Shown: positions 32,481-43,800 of the stretch, in pieces
Layout: the number at the start of each line of letters is the position of its first letter
How positions within the stretch are numbered: position 1 is the stretch's first letter
NCBI RefSeq assembly: GCF_035046485.1
Contig: NW_026917498.1
Span: forward strand, 27,978-91,977
Length of the DNA: 64,000 nucleotides
From: Aedes albopictus
Taxonomy: Eukaryota > Arthropoda > Insecta > Diptera > Culicidae
Direction: 5' to 3'
The notes under the pieces: generated by a model
The model's database searches: none
The model's input: only the letters and a program-made list of their open reading frames with translations
Told to the model about the DNA's origin: nothing
Translations under genes and position numbers: made by a program

Positions 32481-34504
32481 GACTGTCCCAAAAAAAATCG
32501 ATGTTCGAAAAGTCAAAGTGCTCAACCCTTAAATGAAAGATGTGCATATTTGAAGCATTTTTCTAGAACATTTCGATTTTCTAAAAAATCATTTAGAGGT
32601 TCCGCCAGGGCGATTTTTGAAAAATGGCCTTTTTTCATGAAAAGTCTAAAAAAATCATTTTTTCGTAATATTTTTTTAACTTCTGATTTTTTTCAATATT
32701 TTTTTATTTTTCTATGCACCTCTAAGCATTCTTGAACGGGATAAGTTTTTGAAATATTGTATTTATATTGACGGCAGAACCGTTTTTATGTTGATAAAAA
32801 TACTATTTTTTGAGAATTTTTCTTCTAAATTTGAGAAAAAAATACATGCACGATTTTTTATTTTCAATTGTGAAAGTTTTATCTGATAGTACTATTTGTA
32901 TGCGTCATTTCTCTAAAAAAAGATTGAAAATATCTTGTCTAGAAACGGAGATATTAGGATTTTAGTAAATGGACAAAATTTAAAATTTTTGCAAAACTTT
33001 GTATATATGGAATATTGTAAGGTCTTTGTGACACTCCAATGTTCGTATATTTCGTAAATAAAAAAAGTTAAAAAAAACTTTCCTAGTTGGATGTTCAAGC
33101 TAGTTTGAATATGGATCATTTATTCTGGGCTGGTTGGCAGTAGATTCAAGAAGAGCTTTTATCTGAATAACTACAACTATGGCGGATATCGTGGTTACTG
33201 GTAGCAACGCATTTAGTTGAGATTACGTCATGGAATTCTCGACTACTGCGCCCCTTTTTTCTGTAACAGGAACGACCATTCCATGCACAAAACTTCAGAA
33301 AAATCACGATGAAGAATTTTGCGTATAAGAAATACAAAACATTTCTGATCACATATGTGGACGTAAGTGCAAAACTGAAAATGTGTAAATCAAAAGACTG
33401 ACGTTGTCCGATCACTTTGACGCATTTTGGTTGCCCTATCGTGCCTAAGCTTGTGATCAGACACCATTTGTATTTCGTGTATGTAAAATTCAGCATATTT
33501 GCAATTTCGTGTCAAAATATTAGCTCAAAGAAATAAACGTTTAGGAATCATAAGATCGCGTATTTCCTCAAAAGCCTATTATTTTTTATTATTTTCCAAG
33601 TTTTTTAAAATCAGTCTTGACTTAACTTAGTTAATTTTTATTAATTTCATCACTATTATGGTATCTCTGCATGGAATGGTTTTTGCTACTTCAGAAAAGG
33701 GGTGTAATAGTCGAGAATTCCACAACATAATATCGCAATCAATGCGTTGCTACCTGTCATTGTTGTAAGATATTCAGATAAAAGCTCTTAAAATAAAATA
33801 ATAAATAAATAATAAATAAATAAAAAAGCTCTTCATGAATCTACTGTTAATCACTACAGAATAAAAGATCCATGTTTAAACTAGCTTGACCATCCAATAA
33901 GGAAAGCTGTATTTTTAAGCCTAACTTCTTTTTGTATACGTACATTGAAGTGTCACAAAGACCTTACAATATTCCATATATACAAAGTTTTGCAAAAACT
34001 TTGAAATATTGTCCATTTACTTAAAGCGTGATATCTCAGCTTCTAGACAAGATATTTTAAATCTTTTTTTAGAGAAATGACGCATACAAATAATACTATC
34101 AGATAAACTTTTCATGGTTGAAAATAAAAAATTGTGCATGTATTTTTTTCTCAAATTTAGATGAAAAATTCTCAAAAAATAGTCTTTTTATTAGCACAAA
34201 AACGGTTCTGCCGTCAATATGAATACAATATTTCAAAAACTTATCCCCTTCAAGAATGCCTAGAGGTCCATAGAAAAATAGAAAAATATTGAAAAAATTC
34301 AAAAGTTGAAAAAATATTACGAAAAAATGATTTTTTGAGACTTTTCATGAAAAAATGCCATTTTTCAAAAATCGCCCTAGCGGAACCTCTAAATGATTTT
34401 CTAGAAAATCGAAATGTTCTACAAAAATGCTTCATATATGCATATCTTTCATTTAAGGGTTGAGCACCTTGACTTTTCGAATATCGATTTTTTTTGGGAC
34501 AGTC
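32481..34504. mobile_element. 2024-bp foldback element with ~0.8-kb arms
   Basis: Outer ends read GACTGTCCCAAAAAAAATCG inward from each side, with TA at 32479-32480 and 34505-34506. Long inverted arms follow (for example 'gacggcagaaccgttttta' at 32772 and 'aaaacggttctgccgtc' at 34199). The arms are visibly diverged, unlike those at 10136-14556, and the right arm has an extra AAATA-rich insert near 33790. No transposase frame. TA flanks and CTGTCCC-type ends suggest the Tc1/mariner superfamily. Confidence 0.8.
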
Positions 34505-34506
34505 TA

Positions 34507-35355
34507 ATCACGATGAATATTTTTTTTGAGAGATGACACGTCAGGCGTACAACGCTGAAATAATTAGGCTGACAACATAGTTCTGTTCAGCATGTCTGCT
34601 TGTATCATATTGATCCCACCATCTTCCTCGAACTAATCATGTCGTCTCACAAACGAATTTCAACTTTATTACAAATCGATCTACACAACCTAGAACAAGT
34701 AGAATTTCGACAAATTTATAATAAAACATCCTAAGCCACAATGATGATGCGAATCGTCAATTAAAGCTGTATCATCAAACATTTAATTGATCAACTATGA
34801 TTTGATCATATCTCAAATTGTACCAAACCATTCTAACAGAACAGAGGAACAGCATCATTTATATAAGCGTTGTTGTCACCATACCACAGTTTATCATACT
34901 AGCAACGTACATACCTTTGAAAAGCAGAATTGTTTACATGTATAGTGCTTCGCCACCACCGATCTTTGAAGCGCTGCAGCAAATATGCCTTTTCACTAAA
35001 ACGATTTTCACCCGCCCGCTTTTTCAAGGCCACCATCGGTAACCGCATGAGAGCGAAGTGTCCAAACGGACGCAAATCACATTAAATTCAACAAATGCAC
35101 TTTTTCATTAAATTCTTCAAATGAAGCATTTTTACACAACGTAATCATTAACTGCTTTTCTTTCTCTCTGCACAGACGCGCAAACATGTCGCGACAAGAG
35201 CAGCGTAAGCCATCACATTTTTTCCATTTTCTTCCAAATGCAATTGCAATCACTAATTCACACCTTCACTGTGCACTCATTTTTTTTCCAGAACATTCCA
35301 TAAATTAATTATCATCCACATTTTCCGCGTTATTTTTTTTATCCTCGTCGCCACT
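34507..35355. other. Mostly non-coding; possible micro-exon at 35176-35204
   Basis: A pyrimidine tract and CAG precede 35176. Nineteen coding bases from ATG at 35186 (MSRQEQ plus one base) end at a GTAAGC donor at 35205. This could be the first coding exon of a plus-strand gene, but no partner exon with matching phase is visible. The remainder is AT-rich with no features. Confidence 0.25.
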
Positions 35356-35522
35356 TGTGGTAATCGCGTGTGATAAGCTTGAGCGTGCGTCAAAGACTAA
35401 GCGCTATACTGCCACGTTGCAGAGTGTGTGTGGGCGATCGTACCACAACTCAGGTGCGCATGGATGCGAGTGCAGTGAAGAATGTTATTTCAGAATTAAG
35501 CACATGCATGAGTAAGGCACTC
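35356..35522 (+). repeat. 176-bp repeat, left part of copy split by the RTE-like LINE
   Basis: Matches 27503-27669. The remaining bases (GTCACCACA) lie at 46775-46783. ATGAGTAAGGCACTC occurs once in the uninterrupted copy but on both sides of the LINE here (35508-35522 and 46760-46774). Confidence 0.75.
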
Positions 35523-35539
35523 CCAGTGTTGGTTGGGAC

Positions 35540-36791
35540 GTTAAACAGAACTGGCACGATGGCCCTCCGGCGAGACAGGAGTGTTGGCGTAGGCCCAATA
35601 AGCCACCCGTAAAAATCCCCATTGCGAATAACATAGGAGAAAATACGACTCGATACAATCGGCAAAGACCCACGCGACGAAATAAGGACTACGATTGGAA
35701 ACTTGGAACATGGAATTGCAAGTCACTAGGTTTCGCAGGATGTGACAGGATAATCTACGACGAACTACATCCCCGCAACTTCGACATCGTGGCGTTGCAG
35801 GAACTTTGTTGGACTGGACAGAAAGTGTGGAAAAGCGGGCATCGAGCGGCTACCTTCTACCAAAGCTGTGGCACCACCAATGAACTGGGAACAGGTTTTA
35901 TAGTGTTGGGCAAGATGCGACAACGTGTGATCGGGTGGCAGCCGATCAACGCAAGGATGTGCATGTTGAGAGTTAAGGGCCGTTTCTTCAACTACAGCAT
36001 CATTAACGTCCACTGCCCACACGAAGGGAGACCCGATGACGAGAAAGAAGCGTTCTACGCGCAGTTAGAGCAAACATACGATGGTTGCTCGCCGCGTGAC
36101 GTGAAAATCGTTGTCGGCGACATGAACGCGCAGGTAGGAAGGGAGGAAATGTACAGACCGGTAATCGGGCGAAACAGCCTGCACGCCGTATCGAATGATA
36201 ACGGCCAGCGATGCGTAAACTTTGCAGCCTCCCGTGGTATGGTAGTCCGAAGCACCTTCTTCCCCCGCAAAGATATCCACAAAGCCACCTGGAGATCACC
36301 CGACCACCAAACAGAAAACCAAATCGACCACGTTCTAATCGACGGTAAATTCTTCTCAGATATAACCAACGTCCGCACATACCGCAGTGCGAATATAGAT
36401 TCGGATCACTACTTAGTAGCTGTATGCATGCGCTCAAAACTTTCGACAGTTATCACCACGCGTCGAAGTCGAACGCCGCGGCTCAACATCGAGCAACTTC
36501 GTAACGTAGAAGTGGCTCAAGACTACGCGCAGCAGTTAGCAGTGGCCCTACCAACGGAAGAGCAGCTTGGCGCAGCTACACTTGAAGATGGCTGGAGGGA
36601 CATCCGATCCGCCATAGGTAGTACCTCGGCTACAGCACTAGGCTTCGCGACTCCGAATCACAGAAACGACTGGTACGACGGCGAATGTGAACAGTTGAAA
36701 AACGAGAAGAATGCAGCATGGGCGAGAATGCTGCAACACCGTACGAGAGCGAATGAGACACGTTACAAACAGGCGCGGAACAGGCAGAACT
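35540..36791 (+). pseudogene. RTE-like LINE, endonuclease half
   Basis: An open frame runs through 'WKLGTWNCKSL', 'IVALQELCW' (catalytic Glu), 'VVGDMNAQVG' (Asp/Asn), 'NQIDHVLID' and 'DSDHYLVA', all APE endonuclease motifs, then a linker ending 'KQARNRQN'. The coding then runs into the copia LTR, which supplies a chance stop at 36841. The true start is unclear; the frame is open from at least 35540. In the intact element this part would nick the target DNA. Confidence 0.75.
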
Positions 36792-36946
36792 TATTGGCTT
36801 TCAGACTCGGAATGAAAGGGAAAACGTCTTTACAATTCTAGGTTTTATTAATGACTAAAGAAAAATTTTCATTTTACAGATACGGACTACTACGATATTG
36901 TTAGTGTAATCATTCAGCGTTGCTAAGCAGCATGACTTGATGAACA
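36792..36946 (-). repeat. Copia 3' LTR
   Basis: 155 bp, identical by eye to the other LTR. It borders the purine-rich primer for plus-strand synthesis at 36947-36958. Confidence 0.9.
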
Positions 36947-36953
36947 CTCCTCC

Positions 36954-39900
36954 TCAACGCTGATCTTGCAATCCGCACATGGTCCTCAACTGTGCCAATC
37001 TGGTTCCTCCGATGGGTTTCGTCAGCAAATCAGCAACCATGTCCTTCGTCGGGCAATAAACGAAACAGATCTCGCCAGATGTCTTGATGTCCCGCACGAA
37101 ATGGTATTTGGTAGCGATGTGCTTCGTTCTGTTGCTGAACTTACCGACGTCCAACATCTTCAAAGCGCTTTGGTTGTCCTCGTACAATACCGGATCTTGC
37201 TGCTCCTCTCCGAGATCACCGAGGAGTCGTTTCACCCACAACATTTCTTGTGTAGCCTCGGCCAAAGCAACAAATTCCGCCTCTGCAGTGGACAATGAAA
37301 CGCACGACTGTTTTCTGCATGCCCAGCTGATCGTACCGCCGTTGAATTGGATCACCATACCGCTATTCGATTTCCGATCTTGCCTATGCTCTGCCCAGTC
37401 GGCATCAGAGAAGCCAACTAAACCACTTCGTCGATTGTTGCCGCTGAGACGCAACCAGTAGTCACACGTTCCCTTCAAGTACCGTGCAACACGCTTGAGC
37501 TCCAGCCAATCATTTTGAGATGGGTTGCTCGTCTTCCGGCTTAGGATCGACACCGCTGCTGAAATGTCCGGTCGGGAGTTAACCGAGACGTACAGGAGTT
37601 GACCCAACAGCTTCTGATACTCCACGTTGTTTGGGAGGGATGCACCAGGTTCTTGCTTGTAGTATCCTGGATCCAATGGAACCTTGGAATCCTTCGCATC
37701 TTCCAAGCCACAAGACCGCACAATTTCGCTGATGTACTGCTCCTGGTTGATGAAGAAATCGCCATCCTCATCACGTTTCACGTTGATGCCCAAGTACCAT
37801 TGAACATCACCCAGGGACTCGATGGTGAACTTTTTCCGCAAAGCTCCGATGCAGCGGTCTATGGTCCTCTCGTTCTCACATGCCACAATCAAGTCGTCGA
37901 CGTACACCAACACGTAGCACCAACGATGATTCTCCTTCTTCCTGTAGAGGCATGGGTCCGAGTCACACCGCTGGAATCCCAGTCGTTCCAATTCGGAGTG
38001 CAGTGTGCTGTTCCACGATCTGGCCGCTTGCTTCAGACCATACAAGCTTTTTCGCAGCTTGTACACCTTTCGTTCTTCCCCTTGCACGACGAATCCTGGA
38101 GGTTGACGAAGGTATATTTCTTCATCGAGGTTTCCGTACAAAAACGCAGTCTTGACGTCGAACTGTCGCACCGTCATACCTTGCTTCGCCGCCACAGCCA
38201 GTAGAGTCCGGAAGGTGGTTTGACGAACCACTGGAGCGAACACTTGGTCATAATCTGTCCCGTACTGCTGGCTGTATCCCTGTGCGACGAGTCTTGCTTT
38301 GAAGCGGGCCACTTCTCCATCCGCGTTACGCTTGATTTTGTAGACCCACTTTGAGCCAACTGCTTTTCGGCCGGCTGGGAGGTCCACCAACTCCCACGTT
38401 CCGTTCGACTCGATCGAGCGCATTTCTTCCACCATCGCTTCGTTCCATTTTGTACGATCTTGACTGTTCATTGCTTGAGCAAAGTTCTTCGGCTCCTCCT
38501 GGGTGCTGGACACTTCTGCTGCCCAAGAATTCACGACCAACCGGTTTGGAGGTACTCCTTTCGTTGACCGTTTCGATCGCCGTAGTATTGCTTCATCAGG
38601 ATAACCTTCGAAATCACTCTCCGATGTAGTACTGCCACAGTCATTTTCCGGTTCCGCCTCTGGTTGTATATCGCACTGGAACTCTTCAACGCTTGAGTCA
38701 TCGTCACACGGACCAACGCCAGCTTGATCCCGCAGTGTAACGATTACCTCCTCGTCGTTGGTGTCGCAACTCGCACTGTCGTCCACAAACGCATTTTCTC
38801 CCATCATCTCGTCGAATTTGGCGTCCCGGCTGATGGTGATACTACAGTCAACCGGATTCAGGAAACGGTACGCCTTTCGTTCCTCAGCGTAGCCCACCAG
38901 TACCATTTTGTTCGCCTTCTTGTCCAGTTTCCGCCGTTGTTGCTTTGGAACGTACACATACGCAACGGATCCGAACACGCGTAGATGCTTGTAGGATGGC
39001 TTCCTACCGTGCCACAGTTCGTAGGGAGTTCTCTCGTTCAACGCTGTTGGAAGCAAATTTTGGAGATAACACGCAGTCACTATTGCTTCACCCCAAAACT
39101 TCTTCGTCATACCTGCGTCCGCCAGCATGCATCGCATCATCTCAGCTAAGGAGCGGTTTTTTCTCTCGGCCACCCCATTTTGTTGTGGACTGTATGGGGC
39201 CGTTTGCTGCAACAGGATTCCGTTGTCCGCCAGAAACTTCTTCAGCTTTCCACTGGAGTACTCACCGCCGCCATCCGATCGTATCACCTTGGGCTTCCTT
39301 CCAAACTGTGTTTCGATCAGGCTGATGTACTGCTGGATTTTCTCGAACGCTTCAGACTTGCTCCGCAACAGATAAACAACCGTGTAGCGTGAGTAGTCAT
39401 CGATAAGCACCATGCAATACCGATTTCCGCTTGGAGTGGGAACTTCTAGCGGTCCCGACAAATCAGTGTGCACCAAATCACCTACCGCTTTGCTTCTTTT
39501 TTCAGATGCCTTCGGGAACGAACTACGGGCCATTTTTCCTTCACAACATGTACCGCAGACTGTTTGCACATCACATCGTTGAGGGGAAATACCAGTACCT
39601 AACTGGTCACGCACGATCTTCGCTATGGCATCCGCACTCCGGTGTCCAAAACGACGATGCCACAGGTGTATGCACTCCTTCGGGTGGCTAACGGTTGTCA
39701 GCATCGACTGCTCCGGGTTGGGCTTGAGGAAATACAATCCGCCCCTCCGTTCGCCGACGACAAGCACATCCCCATCCTTCATGATTTTGCAGCAGTTCTT
39801 CTCGAATACCACGGTGAAGCCCTCATCAGCAATCTTACTTACCGACAGCAGGTTACCAGTTAGCGCTGGCACATGGTACACATTTTTCAGCTTCACGTTG

Positions 39901-40493
39901 ACCGGTTGGCCATGTCCATTGAAGCTTCGGTACACACCGGCACCGATTCCGTTAGCTTTAACCTCGTTGCCGTCCGCTAGGCTGATGCTGTCCTTGCACG
40001 ACGTGTCCAGTTCTCCCAGCAGCGATTCGTTGTTGGTCATATGCGACGTGGCTCCAGAGTCCAGGAACCACAGACTCCGTTCCGCCGATCGATTCCCGGC
40101 AGCAAAACATACCTCCGACGAATTGTTCTTCACCATCTTGACCTTCTGTTGTGAATCGCGGGATTTCCTGTCCAGCTGCTTCCGGTCCTTGGCTAGCTTC
40201 TTACATTCTCGCCGAATGGGTCCTTCCATGTGGCAGTAATGGCACGTGATTTTTGATTTATCAACTGGTGCCACCACCGACGCTGCAGGTGTGTTCCCGG
40301 TACGCAAAGCCTTCTCTTCCGACTGATTCTCCACACGGCGCTTCCAATCGTCCAACAGCTTCCCCTTGACGTACTCCAGGGTCAGGTCGCACTCCGGGCG
40401 GCTCTCCAGTGCCGTGATTAAGCTGTTGTAGGATTCGGGCAGGCTTGACAGAAGCATCGCGACGACCCAATGCTCCTTCAATTCTTCACCCAT
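36954..40493 (-). CDS. Copia gag-pol polyprotein, N-terminally deleted
   Basis: The 1179-residue polyprotein provides capsid remnant, protease, integrase, reverse transcriptase and RNase H. It starts in what is normally mid-gag ('ELKEHWVVAMLLSSLPESY'), so the first half of gag is gone. The nucleocapsid knuckle near residues 83-96 is CHYCHMEGPIRREC, with Pro where the metal-binding His should be. Protease 'LDSGATSHM' is near 146. Integrase shows 'HTDLSGPL', 'RSDGGGEY' and 'NGVAERKNR' (D, D, E). RT follows with 'FDVKTAFLYG' and 'YVDDL' near 865; RNase H has 'SDADWA' and 'STAEAEFVA'. The pol part looks intact, but the gag defect predicts dependence on another copy. Confidence 0.88.
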   Translation of the reverse strand: MGEELKEHWVVAMLLSSLPESYNSLITALESRPECDLTLEYVKGKLLDDWKRRVENQSEEKALRTGNTPAASVVAPVDKSKITCHYCHMEGPIRRECKKLAKDRKQLDRKSRDSQQKVKMVKNNSSEVCFAAGNRSAERSLWFLDSGATSHMTNNESLLGELDTSCKDSISLADGNEVKANGIGAGVYRSFNGHGQPVNVKLKNVYHVPALTGNLLSVSKIADEGFTVVFEKNCCKIMKDGDVLVVGERRGGLYFLKPNPEQSMLTTVSHPKECIHLWHRRFGHRSADAIAKIVRDQLGTGISPQRCDVQTVCGTCCEGKMARSSFPKASEKRSKAVGDLVHTDLSGPLEVPTPSGNRYCMVLIDDYSRYTVVYLLRSKSEAFEKIQQYISLIETQFGRKPKVIRSDGGGEYSSGKLKKFLADNGILLQQTAPYSPQQNGVAERKNRSLAEMMRCMLADAGMTKKFWGEAIVTACYLQNLLPTALNERTPYELWHGRKPSYKHLRVFGSVAYVYVPKQQRRKLDKKANKMVLVGYAEERKAYRFLNPVDCSITISRDAKFDEMMGENAFVDDSASCDTNDEEVIVTLRDQAGVGPCDDDSSVEEFQCDIQPEAEPENDCGSTTSESDFEGYPDEAILRRSKRSTKGVPPNRLVVNSWAAEVSSTQEEPKNFAQAMNSQDRTKWNEAMVEEMRSIESNGTWELVDLPAGRKAVGSKWVYKIKRNADGEVARFKARLVAQGYSQQYGTDYDQVFAPVVRQTTFRTLLAVAAKQGMTVRQFDVKTAFLYGNLDEEIYLRQPPGFVVQGEERKVYKLRKSLYGLKQAARSWNSTLHSELERLGFQRCDSDPCLYRKKENHRWCYVLVYVDDLIVACENERTIDRCIGALRKKFTIESLGDVQWYLGINVKRDEDGDFFINQEQYISEIVRSCGLEDAKDSKVPLDPGYYKQEPGASLPNNVEYQKLLGQLLYVSVNSRPDISAAVSILSRKTSNPSQNDWLELKRVARYLKGTCDYWLRLSGNNRRSGLVGFSDADWAEHRQDRKSNSGMVIQFNGGTISWACRKQSCVSLSTAEAEFVALAEATQEMLWVKRLLGDLGEEQQDPVLYEDNQSALKMLDVGKFSNRTKHIATKYHFVRDIKTSGEICFVYCPTKDMVADLLTKPIGGTRLAQLRTMCGLQDQR

Positions 40494-40504
40494 CGCAGTG
40501 GAAG

Positions 40505-40522
40505 CGTGCTGGGCCCATAACC
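40505..40522 (-). promoter_or_regulatory. Copia primer-binding site (initiator Met tRNA type)
   Basis: Directly after the 5' LTR the minus strand reads GGTTATGGGCCCAGCACG. This resembles the internal initiator-methionine tRNA segment used as primer by Drosophila copia-type elements. The coding frame starts only about 11 bases downstream, showing how much of the leader and gag is missing. Confidence 0.8.
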
Positions 40523-40677
40523 TATTGGCTTTCAGACTCGGAATGAAAGGGAAAACGTCTTTACAATTCTAGGTTTTATTAATGACTAAAGAAAAATTTT
40601 CATTTTACAGATACGGACTACTACGATATTGTTAGTGTAATCATTCAGCGTTGCTAAGCAGCATGACTTGATGAACA
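40523..40677 (-). repeat. Copia 5' LTR
   Basis: 155 bp, identical by eye to 36792-36946. It begins TGTTCATC on the minus strand and would hold the promoter. It ends in CCAATA next to the primer-binding site. Confidence 0.9.
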
Positions 40678-40869
40678 CAGATCTAGGAGTATGTGCACAG
40701 GACGAAAGACTTCCGGCCCCTGACCTTCAAGAGATTGAGGAGGAGGTTGGCCGGTTGAAAAACAACAAAGCCGCTGGAGCAGATCAACTACCAAGCGAGC
40801 TTCTAAAATACGGTGGAGAAGCACTGGTGAGAGCACTACACTGGGTCATTACCAAGATTTGGGAGGAGG

Positions 40870-43800
40870 TATCAGAAGGTATCAGAAGGCCGGCTCCAGA
40901 GGCACGTTATCCTCCATTTGGGACATTTGTGCCATCGCCAAAATAACAGCCTATTTCATCATCTACCTGAGGGAAAAGGAAGGAAAAAGGATTTGGATGG
41001 GGATAGGGACAGGTAGGGAAATAGGAAAAATACCCTGAAAGAGGGTACTAACGCACAAGCGTACCACAATGGGTTCAAACAGCGCCCTGAAAAGGGCACT
41101 GTAATAACGCATAAAGCGAAAGAGAGCCTATAGCTCTTTACCACAGCGGGTTAAGAACAACAGAATATCCTGAAGATTCAGGTTTCTGAAGTCAGTTTCA
41201 CTTAATAAGTGTTTACCGAATACTCGGAAACGCAGTTGCGCGAAAACTGGACAGTTACATATCAAATGATACGAAGTTCCATAATCGGATTCACAGCTAT
41301 CACAGGCAAATGAATCAGCTTGCTGAATATTCGCCATGTGATAGCTGAGTCGGCAGTGGCCAGTCAATGCTTTGACCAGCATGCTGCAATTCTGCTTAGA
41401 CAGATTAGTTAGATACTTCGCCACCCGTAGAGATGGCTCAGCACTATACAATTTGGTTTGACGACATGACTCCAAACTATTCCAATATTGTCTGTGTTGA
41501 GTGACAGCCCAGGTGTGAATCTGAAGCTTAATCCAACACTTCGATATCGGAATAGCTGGCTCAGGGCCAATGAAGTCATGTGATGCTCCAGAGCGAGCTA
41601 ACTCATCAGCCAATTCATTTCCAGCGATGGAAGAATGACCAGGTACCCATAGAAGGTGAACAGCGTTTGCTGAATTCAGCTCCTCGATTTGAGTTCGACA
41701 AGCGATAACTATCTTCGACCTGGAGTTGGCCGAAGCAAGTGCTTTAATAGCAGCCTGGCTATCTGAACAGAAGTATATTACTTTGCCCATTACGTGCTGC
41801 TGAAGTGCTGATTGCACTCCGCACATAAGAGCAAAGATTTCGGCCTGAAAAACGGTACAGTGTCTACCAAGTGAATAAGACTGATACAGCCTTAGCTCAC
41901 GAGAATAAACACCAGCACCTGCTCGACCTTCGAGAAGGGAGCCATCAGTGTAACATACGATGCCGTCTGAAATACTTCTTTCCAGATAACCAGATGTCCA
42001 CTCTTCCCGGGAAGGGAATTTCGTGGAAAATGTCCTATATGGAAAATTACAAGCAATTGTAAGATCACTTGGAGCAAGGACAGTTTTGTCCCAATTCACC
42101 AAAAGTGGAAACAACGAGGTGTGTGTTGAACTGCGGTTCACAGGAGTTTCCTCTAGTAGACCGAGTACCCGTAACCGGTAAGTGCAAGAAAGGGCTTCTT
42201 GTTTGAGATGAATGTGTAGTGGGGCAACGTCAAAGAGAACTTCTAGCGCTGCCGTAGGAGTTGAAGAGAACGCTCCAGACATCGCCATTAAGCACATCCT
42301 TTGGAGATGGCCTAATTTTGATTGGACCGTTCTCACTTCACCCTTTTGCCACCACACAAGACATCCATAAGCCAATATTGGCCGAACCACAGTTGTGTAA
42401 ATCCATTTGATATACTTGGGTTTTAGACCCCAAGTTGTACCAAAAGTACGCCGGCATTGCCCGAAGGCCATACAAGCTTTCTTGATTCTGAACTCAATGT
42501 GAGGTGTCCAGGAAAGCTTGGAATCAAGAATGACTCCAACGTACTTTACCTGTTCAGTCACGTCGATTTCAGAATCAAAGAGACGCAAAGGTCGAACGCC
42601 ATTACGGTTTCGCCTTTCCGTGAAAAGAACAATAGATGTTTTACTCGGATTAACCGAAAGGCCATATTGGCGACACCAACCCTCAACTACCTGAAGGGCG
42701 TTTTGCATCAGGTCGAAAAGGGTGCTGATGCACATACCAACTAACAATGTTAGGTAGTCGTCGGCAAAACCATAAGTAGGAAAACCGCTATTATTGAGTT
42801 GCCTCAATAGCGTATCTGCTACGAGATTCCACAAAAGCGGTGATAAGACTCCCCCTTGGGGGCATCCACAAACACTCAATTTCCTAATCCCTGCTAGACG
42901 CAATGTCGAGAAGAGATATCGGTTTTTGAGCATTTGGTGAATCCAATTGGAAATCATTGGAGATATACCATGACTCCGTGCGGCTTCCAATATGGCATCG
43001 AAAGGCACGTTGTCAAAGGCACCCTCGATATCTAAGAAAACACCCAAACAAGATTGCTTTTGAGCGAATGCTTTCTCGATATCGTAAACAACCTTGTGTA
43101 AAAGAGTCACAGTGGACTTACCAGATTGGTAGGCATGTTGGTTCACATGAAGAGGCACGTTGGCCAGATGAACATCACGGATATGATGATCCACAATGCG
43201 TTCTAAGCATTTCAGAAGAAAAGAGGTCAAACTGATAGGTCTGAAACTCTTTGCTTCTTCATACGACGCACGACCCACTTTCGGAATAAACTTTACAGTA
43301 ATATCCCTCCAGGATTTGGGAATATACCCTGTAGCAAAACTGCAAACAAGTAGTTTTTTCAAAACATGTTTGAAATAATCAAATCCCTTCTGAAGCAAAA
43401 TAGGATAAATCCCATCTGCCCCAGGAGATTTGAAAGGAGCAAAGCTATTAAGAGCCCACTCAATCGATTCTATAGTTACAATACTCCGAGCCGAAGCTAA
43501 AGAATCATAACTACAAGAAAAGACATCAGGATCATCCGAAGATGTAATATCCACACATCCAGGGAAGTGTGTGCTGAATAAGCATTCCAGAACTTCCTCA
43601 TCAGAGGAAGTCAGATCGCCATTTGGCAAACGAAGTTCGTTCACCCGGAAATCCTTAGATTTCGCAAGGATTTTGTTTAACCGACTGACTTCACTCAAGC
43701 TGGAAACATTTGTACAAAGGTTTTTCCAGCCGGATCGTTCAGCAGACCGGAGAGCTTTCCTGTAGGCCTTGCGAGCCGACCTGAAAGCCTCCGAACCAGC

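Larger units (their letters stand above)
36792..40677 (-). mobile_element. Ty1/copia retrotransposon with identical LTRs
   Basis: Two 155-bp LTRs (36792-36946 and 40523-40677) are identical by eye. On the minus strand the order is LTR, primer-binding site, gag-pol, purine tract (GTTGAGGAGGAG, 36947-36958), LTR. LTRs start TGTTCATC. Identical LTRs indicate a recent insertion, but no 5-bp target duplication is visible (GAACT left, CAGAT right), and the flanking RTE-like LINE seems to have lost sequence here. Confidence 0.9.

Noticed and set aside
33146..33496. 116-codon minus-strand frame
   Set aside because: It is located in an arm of the foldback element at 32481-34504, with no domain.
35356..35522. 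5' end of the RTE-like LINE
   Set aside because: The uninterrupted copy at 27503-27678 shows that this sequence belongs to a separate repeat split by the LINE.
38724..40239. Several plus-strand frames up to about 200 codons
   Set aside because: They are antisense shadows of the copia pol gene on the minus strand.
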